This document shows, in pieces, positions 33,917 to 42,618 of a DNA stretch of 42,704 nucleotides. The notes beneath the pieces were generated by a model. It was given only the letters and a program-made list of their open reading frames with translations, did not search any database and was not told the DNA's origin. How positions within the stretch are numbered: position 1 is the stretch's first letter; the number at the start of each line of letters is the position of its first letter. Position numbers and translations under genes: made by a program. Origin of the DNA: Flavobacterium glaciei (GTDB lineage: Bacteria > Bacteroidota > Bacteroidia > Flavobacteriales > Flavobacteriaceae); the NCBI RefSeq assembly GCF_003350545.1, contig NZ_QQBA01000019.1:1-42704 (forward strand), read 5' to 3'.

Positions 33917-35824
33917 TTATGAAATTTTAAAAACTGTAACACTTAGTGGAGGCAAAAGTAATTCAGCAGAATAATCTCTACCATCATAAGGTATAGCCTC
34001 AATTACTGTTTTTTTAGTGTTAGTTACTCCACTTCCACCATAAATTAAACCATCACTATTAAAAATTTCTACCAATTTCCATTTTTTAGGTAAACCAATT
34101 CGATAATTAGGTCGTACCATTTGAGTAAAATTACAAACTACAATCACATCGTTTTTTGGGTCAATTCCTTTTCGAATAAAAGACATCACAGCATTTTGAT
34201 GATCAGAATAATTAATCCATTCAAAACCTTCAGGACTGAATTGTTTTTCGTGCAAAGCAGGTTGAGTCTTATATAATTTATTCAAGTCTGTAATCAATTT
34301 TTTAACACCTTCATGATACGGATACTGCAACAAATGCCAATCTAGACTTCCTTCAAAATTCCATTCACTGCTTTGTCCAAATTCGCTCCCCATAAACAAC
34401 AATTTACTTCCGGGATGCATAAACATATAGCCGTATAACAATCTTAAATTCGCAAATTTCTGCCATTCATCTCCTGGCATCCTTCCAGCAATTGATTTTT
34501 TTCCATACACTACTTCGTCATGCGAAAGAGGTAACATGAAATTTTCTGAAAAAGTGTAGGTCATCGAAAAAGTTAAATCATTTTGATGATACTTTCTATA
34601 CACGGTATCTTTTTGAAAATATTCTAAAGTATCATGCATCCAGCCCATCATCCATTTCATACCAAAACCTAAACCTCCTATGGATGTTGGTCTCGAAACC
34701 ATAGGAAACGAAGTACTTTCCTCTGCTATAGTTTGAACTCCTTCATAGTTTAAATAAACGGCTTCGTTAAATTCCTTCAAGAAACTAATTGTATCCAAAT
34801 TTTCTCGACCACCGTAAATATTTGGTTCCCATTCTCCATCATTTCTGGAATAATCTAAATATAACATCGAAGCAACAGCATCTACGCGCAACGCATCGGC
34901 GTGATAATAATGTAGCCAAAAAAGAGCGTTACTTATCAAAAAGGAACGAACTTCATTTCGTCCATAATTAAAAACTAAACTTTTCCAATCCGGATGGTAT
35001 CCTTTTCTGCGATCAGGATGTTCAAATAGATTAGATCCATCAAAAAAGCCTAAACCATGGGCGTCATCAGGAAAATGAGAAGGAACCCAATCCAGAATTA
35101 CTCCAATTCCAGCTTCGTGCAATTTATCTACTAAGTGCATGAATTCTTGCGGATTCCCAAAACGAGAAGTTGGTGCAAAATACCCAACTAATTGATATCC
35201 CCAAGAAGGATCGTAAGGATATTCCATGATAGGCATAAATTCTACGTGAGTAAAACCTGTTTCTTTAACATAATTTACTAAATCTTCCGCAAATTCTAGA
35301 TAAGTTAAAAAACGATTTTCTTCTGTATGGCGTTTCCAAGAGCCCAGATGTACTTCATAAACAGAATAAGGTTTGTCTAAACCATTATGGTTTTGACGTG
35401 TTTTCATCCAGTTATTGTCTTTCCATTTATATTCTAAATCCCATACTACGGATGCTGTATGTGGTGGTTTCTCACAATAAAAAGCAAACGGATCGGCTTT
35501 CTCAGTAATGATTCCACCATTATTGGATTGTATTTTATACTTGTAGGTGGTTCCTTTTTTTATATTTGGAATAAATCCTTCCCAAATACCAGATGAATCC
35601 CAACGAACTTGCAAGAGATGATCTCCCTGTGTCCAAAAATTAAAATCTCCAACCACCGATACGGAATGAGCAGTAGGAGCCCAAACCGCAAAATAAACAC
35701 CTTCTACTCCGTCAACCTCTATAAGATGCGCACCCAGTTTTTCATATAGTCGGAAATGTTTCCCTGATTTGAATAAATCGATATCAAAATCTGTAAAGAG
35801 GGAATGCGAGATAACTTTATTCAT
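33917..35824 (-). CDS. glgB: 1,4-alpha-glucan branching enzyme
   Basis: A 635-residue GH13 branching enzyme that introduces alpha-1,6 branches into glycogen. The N-terminal carbohydrate-binding module 48 lies at about 30-120 (V-Y-F-A-V-W-A-P-T-A). The catalytic barrel holds nucleophile Asp315 (R-V-D-A-V), acid/base Glu368 (A-E-E-S-T) and the stabilising Asp in L-S-H-D-E-V-V at about 436, with the E. coli GlgB spacing (53 and 121 residues). The C-terminal beta domain follows. Cytosolic. The ATG at 35824 (M-N-K-V-I-S-H) is preferred to 35851. Third gene of glgA-glgC-glgB, 69 bases after glgC. Confidence 0.97.
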   Translation of the reverse strand: MNKVISHSLFTDFDIDLFKSGKHFRLYEKLGAHLIEVDGVEGVYFAVWAPTAHSVSVVGDFNFWTQGDHLLQVRWDSSGIWEGFIPNIKKGTTYKYKIQSNNGGIITEKADPFAFYCEKPPHTASVVWDLEYKWKDNNWMKTRQNHNGLDKPYSVYEVHLGSWKRHTEENRFLTYLEFAEDLVNYVKETGFTHVEFMPIMEYPYDPSWGYQLVGYFAPTSRFGNPQEFMHLVDKLHEAGIGVILDWVPSHFPDDAHGLGFFDGSNLFEHPDRRKGYHPDWKSLVFNYGRNEVRSFLISNALFWLHYYHADALRVDAVASMLYLDYSRNDGEWEPNIYGGRENLDTISFLKEFNEAVYLNYEGVQTIAEESTSFPMVSRPTSIGGLGFGMKWMMGWMHDTLEYFQKDTVYRKYHQNDLTFSMTYTFSENFMLPLSHDEVVYGKKSIAGRMPGDEWQKFANLRLLYGYMFMHPGSKLLFMGSEFGQSSEWNFEGSLDWHLLQYPYHEGVKKLITDLNKLYKTQPALHEKQFSPEGFEWINYSDHQNAVMSFIRKGIDPKNDVIVVCNFTQMVRPNYRIGLPKKWKLVEIFNSDGLIYGGSGVTNTKKTVIEAIPYDGRDYSAELLLPPLSVTVFKIS

Positions 35825-35893
35825 ATAACATTTGTGTAATTCTATTTTCATAAAAAAAATAGAATATTATTTTAAGAAAAACAGTTTGTAAAT

Positions 35894-37174
35894 TTATTTT
35901 ATGCTGTAATTATCTGGTATAAATGCTCCTTTTTTTATAACAACAATCCCGTCTTTAATAGCATATAATTCATTTGAAAAATCTTCTAAATGACTGCCTC
36001 CACTTATGTAAACATCATTACCTATTCTGCAATTTTTATCAACAAGAGCATTACTAATAAAGCATCTTTCTCCAATACCTACTAATTGTCTACCGGTTTT
36101 AAGATCATCATTCATATCATCAATATTCTGATAATAATCGTTCCCCATTATATAACAATTCTGAATTATTGTTCCCTCTCCTATTCTAGATCGAATACCA
36201 ATTACAGAACGATTTATTTCTTTGGCATTTAAAATACAACCTTCAGAAATCAATGACTTGTCAACCATGGTTTTTTGGAATTTCGATGGTGGTAACAATC
36301 TTGGTCTAGTAAATATTTTATTCTCGTTATCAAATAAATTAAATTTTGGCAAGTCATCGGTTAACCCGATATTAGCTTCAAAAAATGAATCAATATTACC
36401 AATATCTGTCCAATATCCTTCATATTGGTAACTCAATATCTTTTTGTGACCTACCGCTTGAGGAATAATTTCTTTACCAAAATCTTTGGTATCTTTATTT
36501 GACATGATGTCTACCAACAGTTTTTTGTTGAAGATATAAATTCCCATTGAAGCTAAATAATTCTTTCCTTCACTCTTCATTTGCTCACTCACATCCGATT
36601 CCCAATCTGGCAATAATTCTTTTGCAGGTTTTTCGATAAAAGATTCAACACAACTTTCAGAGTTCGTTTTTAATATTCCAAATTCAGGAGCATCTTTAGC
36701 ATTTACGGGTAAAGTAGCAATTGTAATATCGGCTTCTCGCTTGATATGCTCTTCAACCATATCATTGAAATCCATTTGATACAATTGATCTCCAGAAAGA
36801 ATTAGTGCATAATCAAAATCATGATTCAGGAAATGAGGCATACACTGTCTTACAGCATCAGCAGTACCTTGAAACCAAGTTGGATTGTCTGGAGTTTGCT
36901 CAGCTGCAAGTATATCAACAAAAGCATGACTAAAAATACTAAAATTGTAAGTGTTTTTTATATGGGCATTTAAAGAAGCAGAGTTAAATTGAGTCAAAAC
37001 AAACATTCTATAAATATCTGAATTCATACAATTTGAAATTGGAATATCAACCAATCTATATTTTCCTCCAATTGGTACTGCAGGTTTAGACCTTGTTTCT
37101 GTTAACGGATATAATCTAGATCCTTGTCCTCCTCCTAAAATAATTGCAATAACATTTTTCTTTTTAGCTTTCAT
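35894..37174 (-). CDS. glgC: Glucose-1-phosphate adenylyltransferase
   Basis: A 426-residue ADP-glucose pyrophosphorylase making the glucosyl donor for glycogen from glucose-1-phosphate and ATP. The nucleotidyltransferase signature G-G-G-Q-G-S-R-L is at 14-21, followed by the R-S-K-P-A-V-P-I-G-G-K-Y-R-L-V-D motif. The D-Y-A-L-I-L-S-G-D-Q motif lies at about 120-129, and the glucose-1-phosphate-site F-I-E-K-P-A at about 174-179. The C-terminus is a left-handed beta-helix of hexapeptide repeats with the allosteric region. The start overlaps the glgA stop by four bases (ATGA), a clear sign of translational coupling. Confidence 0.97.
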   Translation of the reverse strand: MKAKKKNVIAIILGGGQGSRLYPLTETRSKPAVPIGGKYRLVDIPISNCMNSDIYRMFVLTQFNSASLNAHIKNTYNFSIFSHAFVDILAAEQTPDNPTWFQGTADAVRQCMPHFLNHDFDYALILSGDQLYQMDFNDMVEEHIKREADITIATLPVNAKDAPEFGILKTNSESCVESFIEKPAKELLPDWESDVSEQMKSEGKNYLASMGIYIFNKKLLVDIMSNKDTKDFGKEIIPQAVGHKKILSYQYEGYWTDIGNIDSFFEANIGLTDDLPKFNLFDNENKIFTRPRLLPPSKFQKTMVDKSLISEGCILNAKEINRSVIGIRSRIGEGTIIQNCYIMGNDYYQNIDDMNDDLKTGRQLVGIGERCFISNALVDKNCRIGNDVYISGGSHLEDFSNELYAIKDGIVVIKKGAFIPDNYSIK

Positions 37175-38592
37175 TTTTTGTTAATTATTAAATTGTACAT
37201 TTCTATATATTCCAGGCAAACCCTTTCCCAAGAATGATCAGTACTCATTCCTTTTTTTATAATTTTATTAAATTCTTTTTTATTGTTGTATAAGTTTATA
37301 GCCCTTTGAATCGAATAACAAACATCACCTACTGTAGCTTGGTCATGGCAAATTCCATTTCCATCATCACCAAAATCAATGACAGTATCCTTCAATCCTC
37401 CGGTCCTGCGCACTATAGGAATTGTTCCGTAGCGCAACGAATACATTTGATTTAAACCACAAGGTTCAACTCTGGAAGGCATTAACAAAAAATCAGAACC
37501 TGCATAAATCAAGTGTGCTAATTCCTCATTATAACCAATAAACGTATTATAATTGCCTTTATAATCGGATAACAAGCCGTTAAGTTGATTTTCAATAGCT
37601 GTATTTCCTGACCCTAATATTAAAATATTGATTTGCTGATAATTTTCAGATAGCGCTACCGCTGCAGCATGCGGTAATAAATCGCCTCCTTTTTCTTCTA
37701 ATAGCCTACCTATGAAACTAAAAAGTGGTTTTGTAGGGTCTAGATTAAAAAGGTTACATAATTTTTCTTTATTTTCTAATTTTCCTTCTTCAAAATTTTT
37801 CAAAGAATAGTTTTTCTCTAACATCGCATCTTTATCAGGATCCCAAACTTCGATATCTATTCCGTTTAAAATTCCTCTGGATTTGTATCGAACTAAATTA
37901 AACAACGATTCTAATCCATTAGCTGAATAATTAATTTCATTTAGATAATTTGGAGAAACTGTTGTAACAGCCCAAGCACATTTTATGGCTACTGCCAATG
38001 AATTAATACAATTATCCCATTCTAAAACTTTAACATGAACCAAATCAAATTCTGGTAGATAAAATAATTTATCAAAACCAAATTGGCCTTGATACAAACC
38101 ATTATGTATTGTAATCATAGAAGGAGTATTGCGTAACTTTCCATATTTGTAGCAATACAACATCATAAAAGGAATTAAACCAGTGTGATGATCATGACAA
38201 TTGATTACATCAGGAACTTCATTCCTTCCTATAATCCAATCTAAAGTTGCAATCTGAAAAGACAAAAAGCGTTCAATATCATCTTGATATCCATAAACAT
38301 CTTTTCTATCGAATAATTCCTGTATTTCGACCAAATACAATTCAAATCCTAACTTGTCTGTTTTTTCCTTGAGAATACTAAAAGGAAAATTAAAAAATCC
38401 CAATTTCACATGCCCCCAATGAACACATTCAAAATCATTTTCTTTTTTGAATTTTGTATCATAACATGGCATTACCACCCTTACTTGATGTCCTGCACTA
38501 TTTTGATATTTAGGCAATGCACCCACAACATCCGCTAAACCTCCTACTTTAGCTATTGGGTAACACTCTGCACTGATGTGAAATATTTCCAT
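37171..38592 (-). CDS. glgA: Glycogen synthase (ADP-glucose)
   Basis: A 473-residue GT5 glycosyltransferase that extends alpha-1,4-glucan chains from ADP-glucose in the cytoplasm. The donor-binding K-V-G-G-L is at 15-19, and the GT-B second-domain motif G-R-L-L-E-E-K-G-G-D-L at about 291-301. The E-x7-E region is P-S-R-V-E-P-C-G-L-N-Q. Length is normal. First gene of the glgA-glgC-glgB operon. The divergent alpha/beta-hydrolase gene starts 157 bases away, so that spacer must hold both promoters; I could not identify a convincing -7 element there. Confidence 0.96.
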   Translation of the reverse strand: MEIFHISAECYPIAKVGGLADVVGALPKYQNSAGHQVRVVMPCYDTKFKKENDFECVHWGHVKLGFFNFPFSILKEKTDKLGFELYLVEIQELFDRKDVYGYQDDIERFLSFQIATLDWIIGRNEVPDVINCHDHHTGLIPFMMLYCYKYGKLRNTPSMITIHNGLYQGQFGFDKLFYLPEFDLVHVKVLEWDNCINSLAVAIKCAWAVTTVSPNYLNEINYSANGLESLFNLVRYKSRGILNGIDIEVWDPDKDAMLEKNYSLKNFEEGKLENKEKLCNLFNLDPTKPLFSFIGRLLEEKGGDLLPHAAAVALSENYQQINILILGSGNTAIENQLNGLLSDYKGNYNTFIGYNEELAHLIYAGSDFLLMPSRVEPCGLNQMYSLRYGTIPIVRRTGGLKDTVIDFGDDGNGICHDQATVGDVCYSIQRAINLYNNKKEFNKIIKKGMSTDHSWERVCLEYIEMYNLIINKK

Positions 38593-38749
38593 TTATGAAA
38601 TTTTGTAGTTTATAGTTAATTTGAATTCTATTAAATTTCTGCCTTTTATGTTAATACCAATAAAAACTTTATAAAAAACACTACTTTTATGTTTTTCTAA
38701 ATTTACTAAAAAAATTATAATATAATATTGCGCTTGAAAATTTATTGAA

Positions 38750-39616
38750 ATGACAAAAAAAACTTCTAAACATACACAATCATTGAAAATTCCTAAGTTT
38801 ATTATATTAACCAGTAAATTAATCTCTTTTATTTCTCCAAAATTAATTACATTATTTACCGCTAAACTCTTTACAACTCCCATAAAACATAAAATTCCAA
38901 AAAGAGAATTAGAAATGGACCGAAATAGCGTTCAAAAATTAATCCAAGTACCATCTATTAATAAAGAAGTTGTTTTGTATCAATATGGAAAAAGTGAAAA
39001 GAAAATTTTACTAGTTCATGGTTGGTCAGGGCGCGGAACACAATTATTTAAAATAGCAGATGAACTATTAAAAGCAGGATATTCCACAATTAGTTTTGAT
39101 GCTCCTGCGCATGGAAAATCACCCGGTAAAACGACAATAATGGTCGATTTCATCGCTACTACTTTAGAAATAGAGAAACAATTTGGACCTTTTGAAGCAG
39201 CAATTGGTCATTCATTGGGAGGAATGTCAGTTTTGAATGCGATAAAAAAAGGATTAAAAGTAAATCATGCCGTAGTTATTGGAAGTGGTGACATCGTAGA
39301 AGATATTATGGCTGATTTTGTAGCAAAACTAGAATTAAAACCAGAAGTAAGCTCTCTTCTACGATTACATTTCGAAAAAAAATATGGAGAAAAAATGAAT
39401 AGTTATTCTGCTTTTTTGGCTGCAAAAGAAACAGACATACCAGTTTTAGTAATCCATGATAACAATGACCCTGAAGTTCCTGTTAAGGCTGGGATTCACA
39501 TCCATAAATATTTAAAAAATGGGGAATTATTATTAACAGATGGTTTAGGACATCGCAAAATTCTGGGTAATACTAAAGTAATTGAAAGAACAATTCAATT
39601 CATCCAAAATAAATAA
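38750..39616 (+). CDS. Alpha/beta hydrolase
   Basis: A 288-residue serine hydrolase of the alpha/beta fold. The oxyanion region is L-V-H-G-W-S-G-R-G (about 88-96). The nucleophile elbow is G-H-S-L-G-G with Ser155. The likely acid is Asp240 (N-N-D-P-E-V-P), and His268 (L-G-H-R-K-I) completes the triad. The first ~45 residues are basic and moderately hydrophobic (K-I-P-K-F-I-I-L-T-S-K), without a clear signal peptide, and may attach to the membrane. The substrate is unknown; it resembles flavobacterial 'alpha/beta hydrolase' proteins of similar length. Followed closely (39 bases) by msrB on the same strand. Confidence 0.9.
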   Translation: MTKKTSKHTQSLKIPKFIILTSKLISFISPKLITLFTAKLFTTPIKHKIPKRELEMDRNSVQKLIQVPSINKEVVLYQYGKSEKKILLVHGWSGRGTQLFKIADELLKAGYSTISFDAPAHGKSPGKTTIMVDFIATTLEIEKQFGPFEAAIGHSLGGMSVLNAIKKGLKVNHAVVIGSGDIVEDIMADFVAKLELKPEVSSLLRLHFEKKYGEKMNSYSAFLAAKETDIPVLVIHDNNDPEVPVKAGIHIHKYLKNGELLLTDGLGHRKILGNTKVIERTIQFIQNK

Positions 39617-39655
39617 TTAAAAAACAACATTACATAATTACTAAAAAATTGAATT

Positions 39656-40045
39656 ATGAAATATCCTGTTAAAAAAACAGAACAAGAATGGAAAGAACAA
39701 TTAGGCGAAGAACGCTATAGGATTCTTCGTCAAAAAGGAACTGAATATCCGCACACGGGAACATATAACTTGCATTTCGAAAAAGGAACCTATTGCTGTG
39801 GTGGCTGTGGAGAGCCTTTATTCGAAAGCAATTCCAAGTTTGATGCACATTGCGGTTGGCCGTCATTTGACGAATCGATTCCCGGCAAAGTTGAATATAT
39901 TTCAGACTTAACGCATGGTATGAAACGGACCGAAATCCTTTGTGCAAATTGCGGTAGTCATTTAGGGCACGTATTTGATGACGGCCCCACTAAAACTGGT
40001 CAACGTTATTGCGTAAATTCTTTATCAGTAGACTTTAGAGAATAA
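39656..40045 (+). CDS. msrB: Peptide-methionine (R)-S-oxide reductase
   Basis: A 129-residue cytosolic-type MsrB that reduces the R form of methionine sulfoxide in proteins. The four zinc-binding Cys are Cys48, Cys51 (C-C-G-G-C) and Cys96, Cys99 (C-A-N-C-G). The catalytic Cys119 is in R-Y-C-V-N-S, and Cys66 (H-C-G-W-P-S-F) could be the resolving residue. The S-H-L-G-H-V-F-D-D-G-P motif is intact. No signal peptide is present. It probably shares a transcript with the alpha/beta hydrolase gene; a hairpin shared with the convergent amidase gene follows. Confidence 0.97.
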   Translation: MKYPVKKTEQEWKEQLGEERYRILRQKGTEYPHTGTYNLHFEKGTYCCGGCGEPLFESNSKFDAHCGWPSFDESIPGKVEYISDLTHGMKRTEILCANCGSHLGHVFDDGPTKTGQRYCVNSLSVDFRE

Positions 40046-40167
40046 TATCATAGATTAAAACATAAACATAAACTAATTAAGGTAAAATTTAAGCTGTCTC
40101 TATCAAAAAATAAATAGATTCATAACCCAAATTTCCATTAAACTCATATTGTAACTAACATTTAAAA

Positions 40168-40205
40168 TAAAAGGGTAAAAAGTGACTCACTTTTTACCCT
40201 TTAAA
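40168..40205. terminator. Bidirectional terminator between msrB and the amidase gene
   Basis: A long stem, AAAGGGTAAAAAGTG (ending 40184) with CACTTTTTACCCTTT (40188-40202), closes on a three-base loop. T-rich flanks on both strands fit termination for both convergent genes. Confidence 0.85.
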
Positions 40206-40226
40206 ATATTCCTAAACTCAATAATT

Positions 40227-41852
40227 TTACTTTAAAAATGAAGTTTTGAATGCTGGTTTTAATCGTTTTTTTGAAGCTTGTTCAAATGCAAAACCCAATC
40301 CTATTAATTCTCCCTCGGTATACGGAGTTCCAAAAAAAGATAAACCAACAGGCAAATCATAAGCCATTCCATTAGGAACAGTTATATGAGGATATCCACT
40401 TGTTGCAGCTGGCGATGTCAAAGAATATCCTCCCCAGCGGTCTCCGTAAATCATATCAATACTACAAGCCGGTCCCATTGTTATACCACAAATAGCATCC
40501 AACTTTTTTTTCTCAAAAACAGCTTTCAGTATATCTTTACTTCCCTCGAAACTTACTTTTAGAGCTTCTAGATATTTTTTATCATTTAATCCTTTTTTTT
40601 CGTTTGAACTCTCTAGTGTTTCTTGTTTAAAATACGGCATTGTTTTATCTTCATTATTAATATTAAAATTAATAACCTCTGTTAAATTTTTTACTTTTGC
40701 ATTAGCTGAAGCCAAGTAGGAATTCAATCCTTCTTTAAATTCATACTGTAAAACTTCAAATTCTGCTTGTCCTAAAGCTTCAAATTTTTCTATGTAATCA
40801 ATTTCAACTATGATAGCACCCTGCTTTTTGAGTAAATCAATGGCATCTTCTAAAAGTGCATTTACATATTTATTGTCACCTTGTGGTTTTTTCTCAATAC
40901 CAATCCGTTTGCCTTTCAAAGCATTTATATCTAAAAAGGTTGTATAATCTTTTTGAGTTTTACCTTTACTTTCAAGAGTTACAACATCATCTTGGTCAAT
41001 AGCTGCCATAGCACCTAATAAGATAGCTGCATCGGTTACTGTTCTAGCCATTGGTCCTGCAGTATCTTGTGTTTTTGAAATTGGAATAATTCCTGAACGA
41101 CTCACTAAACCAACTGTTGGTTTTATACCTACAATTCCGTTAACCGAAGCGGGACAAACTATGGAACCATCCGTTTCGGTACCCACAGCTACTACACATA
41201 GATTCGCTGACACGGCAGTTCCTGAACCCGCACTTGAGCCACATGGATTGTGATCTAAAATATATGGATTTTTAGTTTGTCCGCCTCTGCTGCTCCATCC
41301 AGAACAAGATTGTGTTGAACGAAAATTTGCCCATTCACTCAAATTGGTTTTACCAATGATAATAACACCAGCCTCTCGGAGTTTTTGGACTACAAAAGCA
41401 TCTTTTGAAGCAATATTCCCTGCCATTGCTAAAGATCCAGCAGTAGTCTGCATCTTGTCAGCAGTGTCAATATTATCTTTTATCAAAACAGGAATTCCAT
41501 GTAAAGGTCCTCTGCTTTTACCTGCCTTCAATTCTTTATCCATTGTAATAGCAATAGTAACTGCATCCGGATTAATTTCGATAACAGAATTCAATTGAGG
41601 TCCGTTTTTATCTATAGCTTCAATGCGTTTTAAATACAGTTGCACTAATTGCTCCGAAGTATATTTTCCAGAAGTTAATTTCTCTCTTAAACTGCTAATG
41701 GTTTCTTCATCCAGCTCAAAGGCTTCAATGAAATCTTCCACTGGTAGTGAATCTTCATTGTTTTTGGTACTTGATGTGCAACTTGTTACTAAAAGCGTGG
41801 TAAGCCCTGCTGAAGCAAGAGTTGCAGTGGTTAAAAAAGATCTTCTTTTCAT
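40227..41852 (-). CDS. Exported amidase (amidase-signature family)
   Basis: A 541-residue hydrolase of the amidase-signature family, cleaving C-N amide bonds through a Ser-cisSer-Lys triad. Lys125 (V-L-I-K-D-N), cis-Ser206/207 (C-G-S-S-A-G-S-G) and nucleophile Ser230 (T-E-T-D-G-S) are present. The N-terminus is unusual: R-R-S-F-L (3-7) resembles a twin-arginine signal, and L-V-T-S-C at 21-25 is a lipobox, so it may be exported folded and lipidated at Cys25. No acidic surface-export signal follows the Cys. Substrate unknown. It is not the GatA subunit, which lacks a signal peptide. Single gene, with its terminator shared with msrB. Confidence 0.92.
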   Translation of the reverse strand: MKRRSFLTTATLASAGLTTLLVTSCTSSTKNNEDSLPVEDFIEAFELDEETISSLREKLTSGKYTSEQLVQLYLKRIEAIDKNGPQLNSVIEINPDAVTIAITMDKELKAGKSRGPLHGIPVLIKDNIDTADKMQTTAGSLAMAGNIASKDAFVVQKLREAGVIIIGKTNLSEWANFRSTQSCSGWSSRGGQTKNPYILDHNPCGSSAGSGTAVSANLCVVAVGTETDGSIVCPASVNGIVGIKPTVGLVSRSGIIPISKTQDTAGPMARTVTDAAILLGAMAAIDQDDVVTLESKGKTQKDYTTFLDINALKGKRIGIEKKPQGDNKYVNALLEDAIDLLKKQGAIIVEIDYIEKFEALGQAEFEVLQYEFKEGLNSYLASANAKVKNLTEVINFNINNEDKTMPYFKQETLESSNEKKGLNDKKYLEALKVSFEGSKDILKAVFEKKKLDAICGITMGPACSIDMIYGDRWGGYSLTSPAATSGYPHITVPNGMAYDLPVGLSFFGTPYTEGELIGLGFAFEQASKKRLKPAFKTSFLK

Positions 41853-42340
41853 AGATTAAATAATTTATTTTAATATCTATTATTAAACATTAAACTAATA
41901 TACTTTATTTGCAGCAAATAAATCAAACCATCAATTATAACAATTGTTAAAGTTTAATAATCAAAATGAAATAATTTTAATAATCGAAAATTTTTCAAGC
42001 CGAAATTTTAATATTAATAGAGCAATAATATCTATTTTTTTTTGTATTCTAGAATATTTCAATTTTATTATTAAGAAAATCAGAAAGGATTGAAATGAGA
42101 TTGATAAGTAAGAAATTAATCTATATAATTTTAAAAAATAAGTTAACCAAAAAAGAATATTTAACTAATCAAATAATTTAGATTGATTTTAATATTTTTT
42201 TTTCAAATTAAAAGTTGAAATAATATTTAAAAATAGTATAATTATCTAACAATCAATAATTTAAAATAAATATTATAAAATAATTATAATATAAAGTATC
42301 ATCTTAAAAAAATGAAAATGATTTAGTTTTATACATAAAG
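41853..42340. other. Very AT-rich spacer without a recognisable gene
   Basis: About 490 bases of extreme AT richness between the amidase start and the tRNA terminator. A 28-codon ORF at 42095-42181 is not convincing. The amidase promoter should lie at its left end, but I could not pick a clear -7 element. No hairpin or repeat stands out except homopolymer runs. Confidence 0.6.
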
Positions 42341-42378
42341 AAAAACTCCAGCTAGCATGAGCTAACTGAAGTTTTTTT
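42341..42378 (-). terminator. Intrinsic terminator after the tRNA genes
   Basis: On the minus strand a 12-bp stem (ACTTCAGTTAGC with GCTAGCTGGAGT, two G-T pairs) closes on TCAT and is followed by T5. It begins four bases after the tRNA-Leu 3' end and presumably ends the rRNA/tRNA transcript. Confidence 0.9.
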
Positions 42379-42382
42379 ATAG

Positions 42383-42468
42383 TACTCAGAGCGGGACTTG
42401 AACCCGCACGAACATTGCTGTTCACTGGATTTTAAGTCCAGCGTGTCTACCAATTTCACCATCCAAGC
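42383..42468 (-). tRNA. tRNA-Leu (anticodon TAA)
   Basis: An 86-base class II tRNA with a long variable arm. Acceptor arms are GCTTGGA and TCTGAGT with three G-T pairs, discriminator A. The anticodon loop C-T-T-A-A-A-A reads UUA/UUG codons. The T arm is GCGGG-TTCAAGT-CCCGC. The 3' CCA is not encoded. It lies nine bases downstream of tRNA-Phe. Confidence 0.93.
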
Positions 42469-42477
42469 ATAAATTTG

Positions 42478-42550
42478 TGGTACCTCCAGGGATCGAACCA
42501 GGGACACATGGATTTTCAGTCCATTGCTCTACCATCTGAGCTAAGGTACC
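42478..42550 (-). tRNA. tRNA-Phe (anticodon GAA)
   Basis: A 73-base tRNA with perfect acceptor arms GGTACCT / AGGTACC, discriminator A, anticodon loop C-T-G-A-A-A-A, and T arm CCTGG-TTCGATC-CCAGG less one base at the end. The 3' CCA is not encoded. It sits between the 5S rRNA terminator and tRNA-Leu. Confidence 0.95.
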
Positions 42551-42553
42551 AGT

Positions 42554-42576
42554 ATACTTTTTAAAATAAAAAGTAT
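42554..42576. repeat. 9-bp AT inverted repeat between the 5S terminator and tRNA-Phe
   Basis: ATACTTTTT (42554-42562) and AAAAAGTAT (42568-42576) are exact reverse complements around AAAAT, immediately upstream of the tRNA-Phe 5' end. A role in transcript processing is possible but unproven. Confidence 0.4.
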
Positions 42577-42580
42577 TAAT

Positions 42581-42607
42581 AAAAAAAACCCGTTCATTGG
42601 AACGGGC
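42581..42607 (-). terminator. Terminator between 5S rRNA and tRNA-Phe
   Basis: On the minus strand CCCGTTC pairs with GAACGGG around CAAT, followed by T8. It lies just downstream of 5S rRNA, so a standard intrinsic terminator interrupts the path from the rRNA genes to the two tRNAs. Confidence 0.88.
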
Positions 42608-42618
42608 TTTTCAAAGAA

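Noticed and set aside
38593..38883. A 96-codon minus-strand ORF upstream of glgA
   Set aside because: It overlaps the start of the alpha/beta-hydrolase gene and the shared promoter region and shows no domain.
42095..42181. A 28-codon ORF in the AT-rich spacer
   Set aside because: Expected by chance in such composition; no start context or homology that I recognise.
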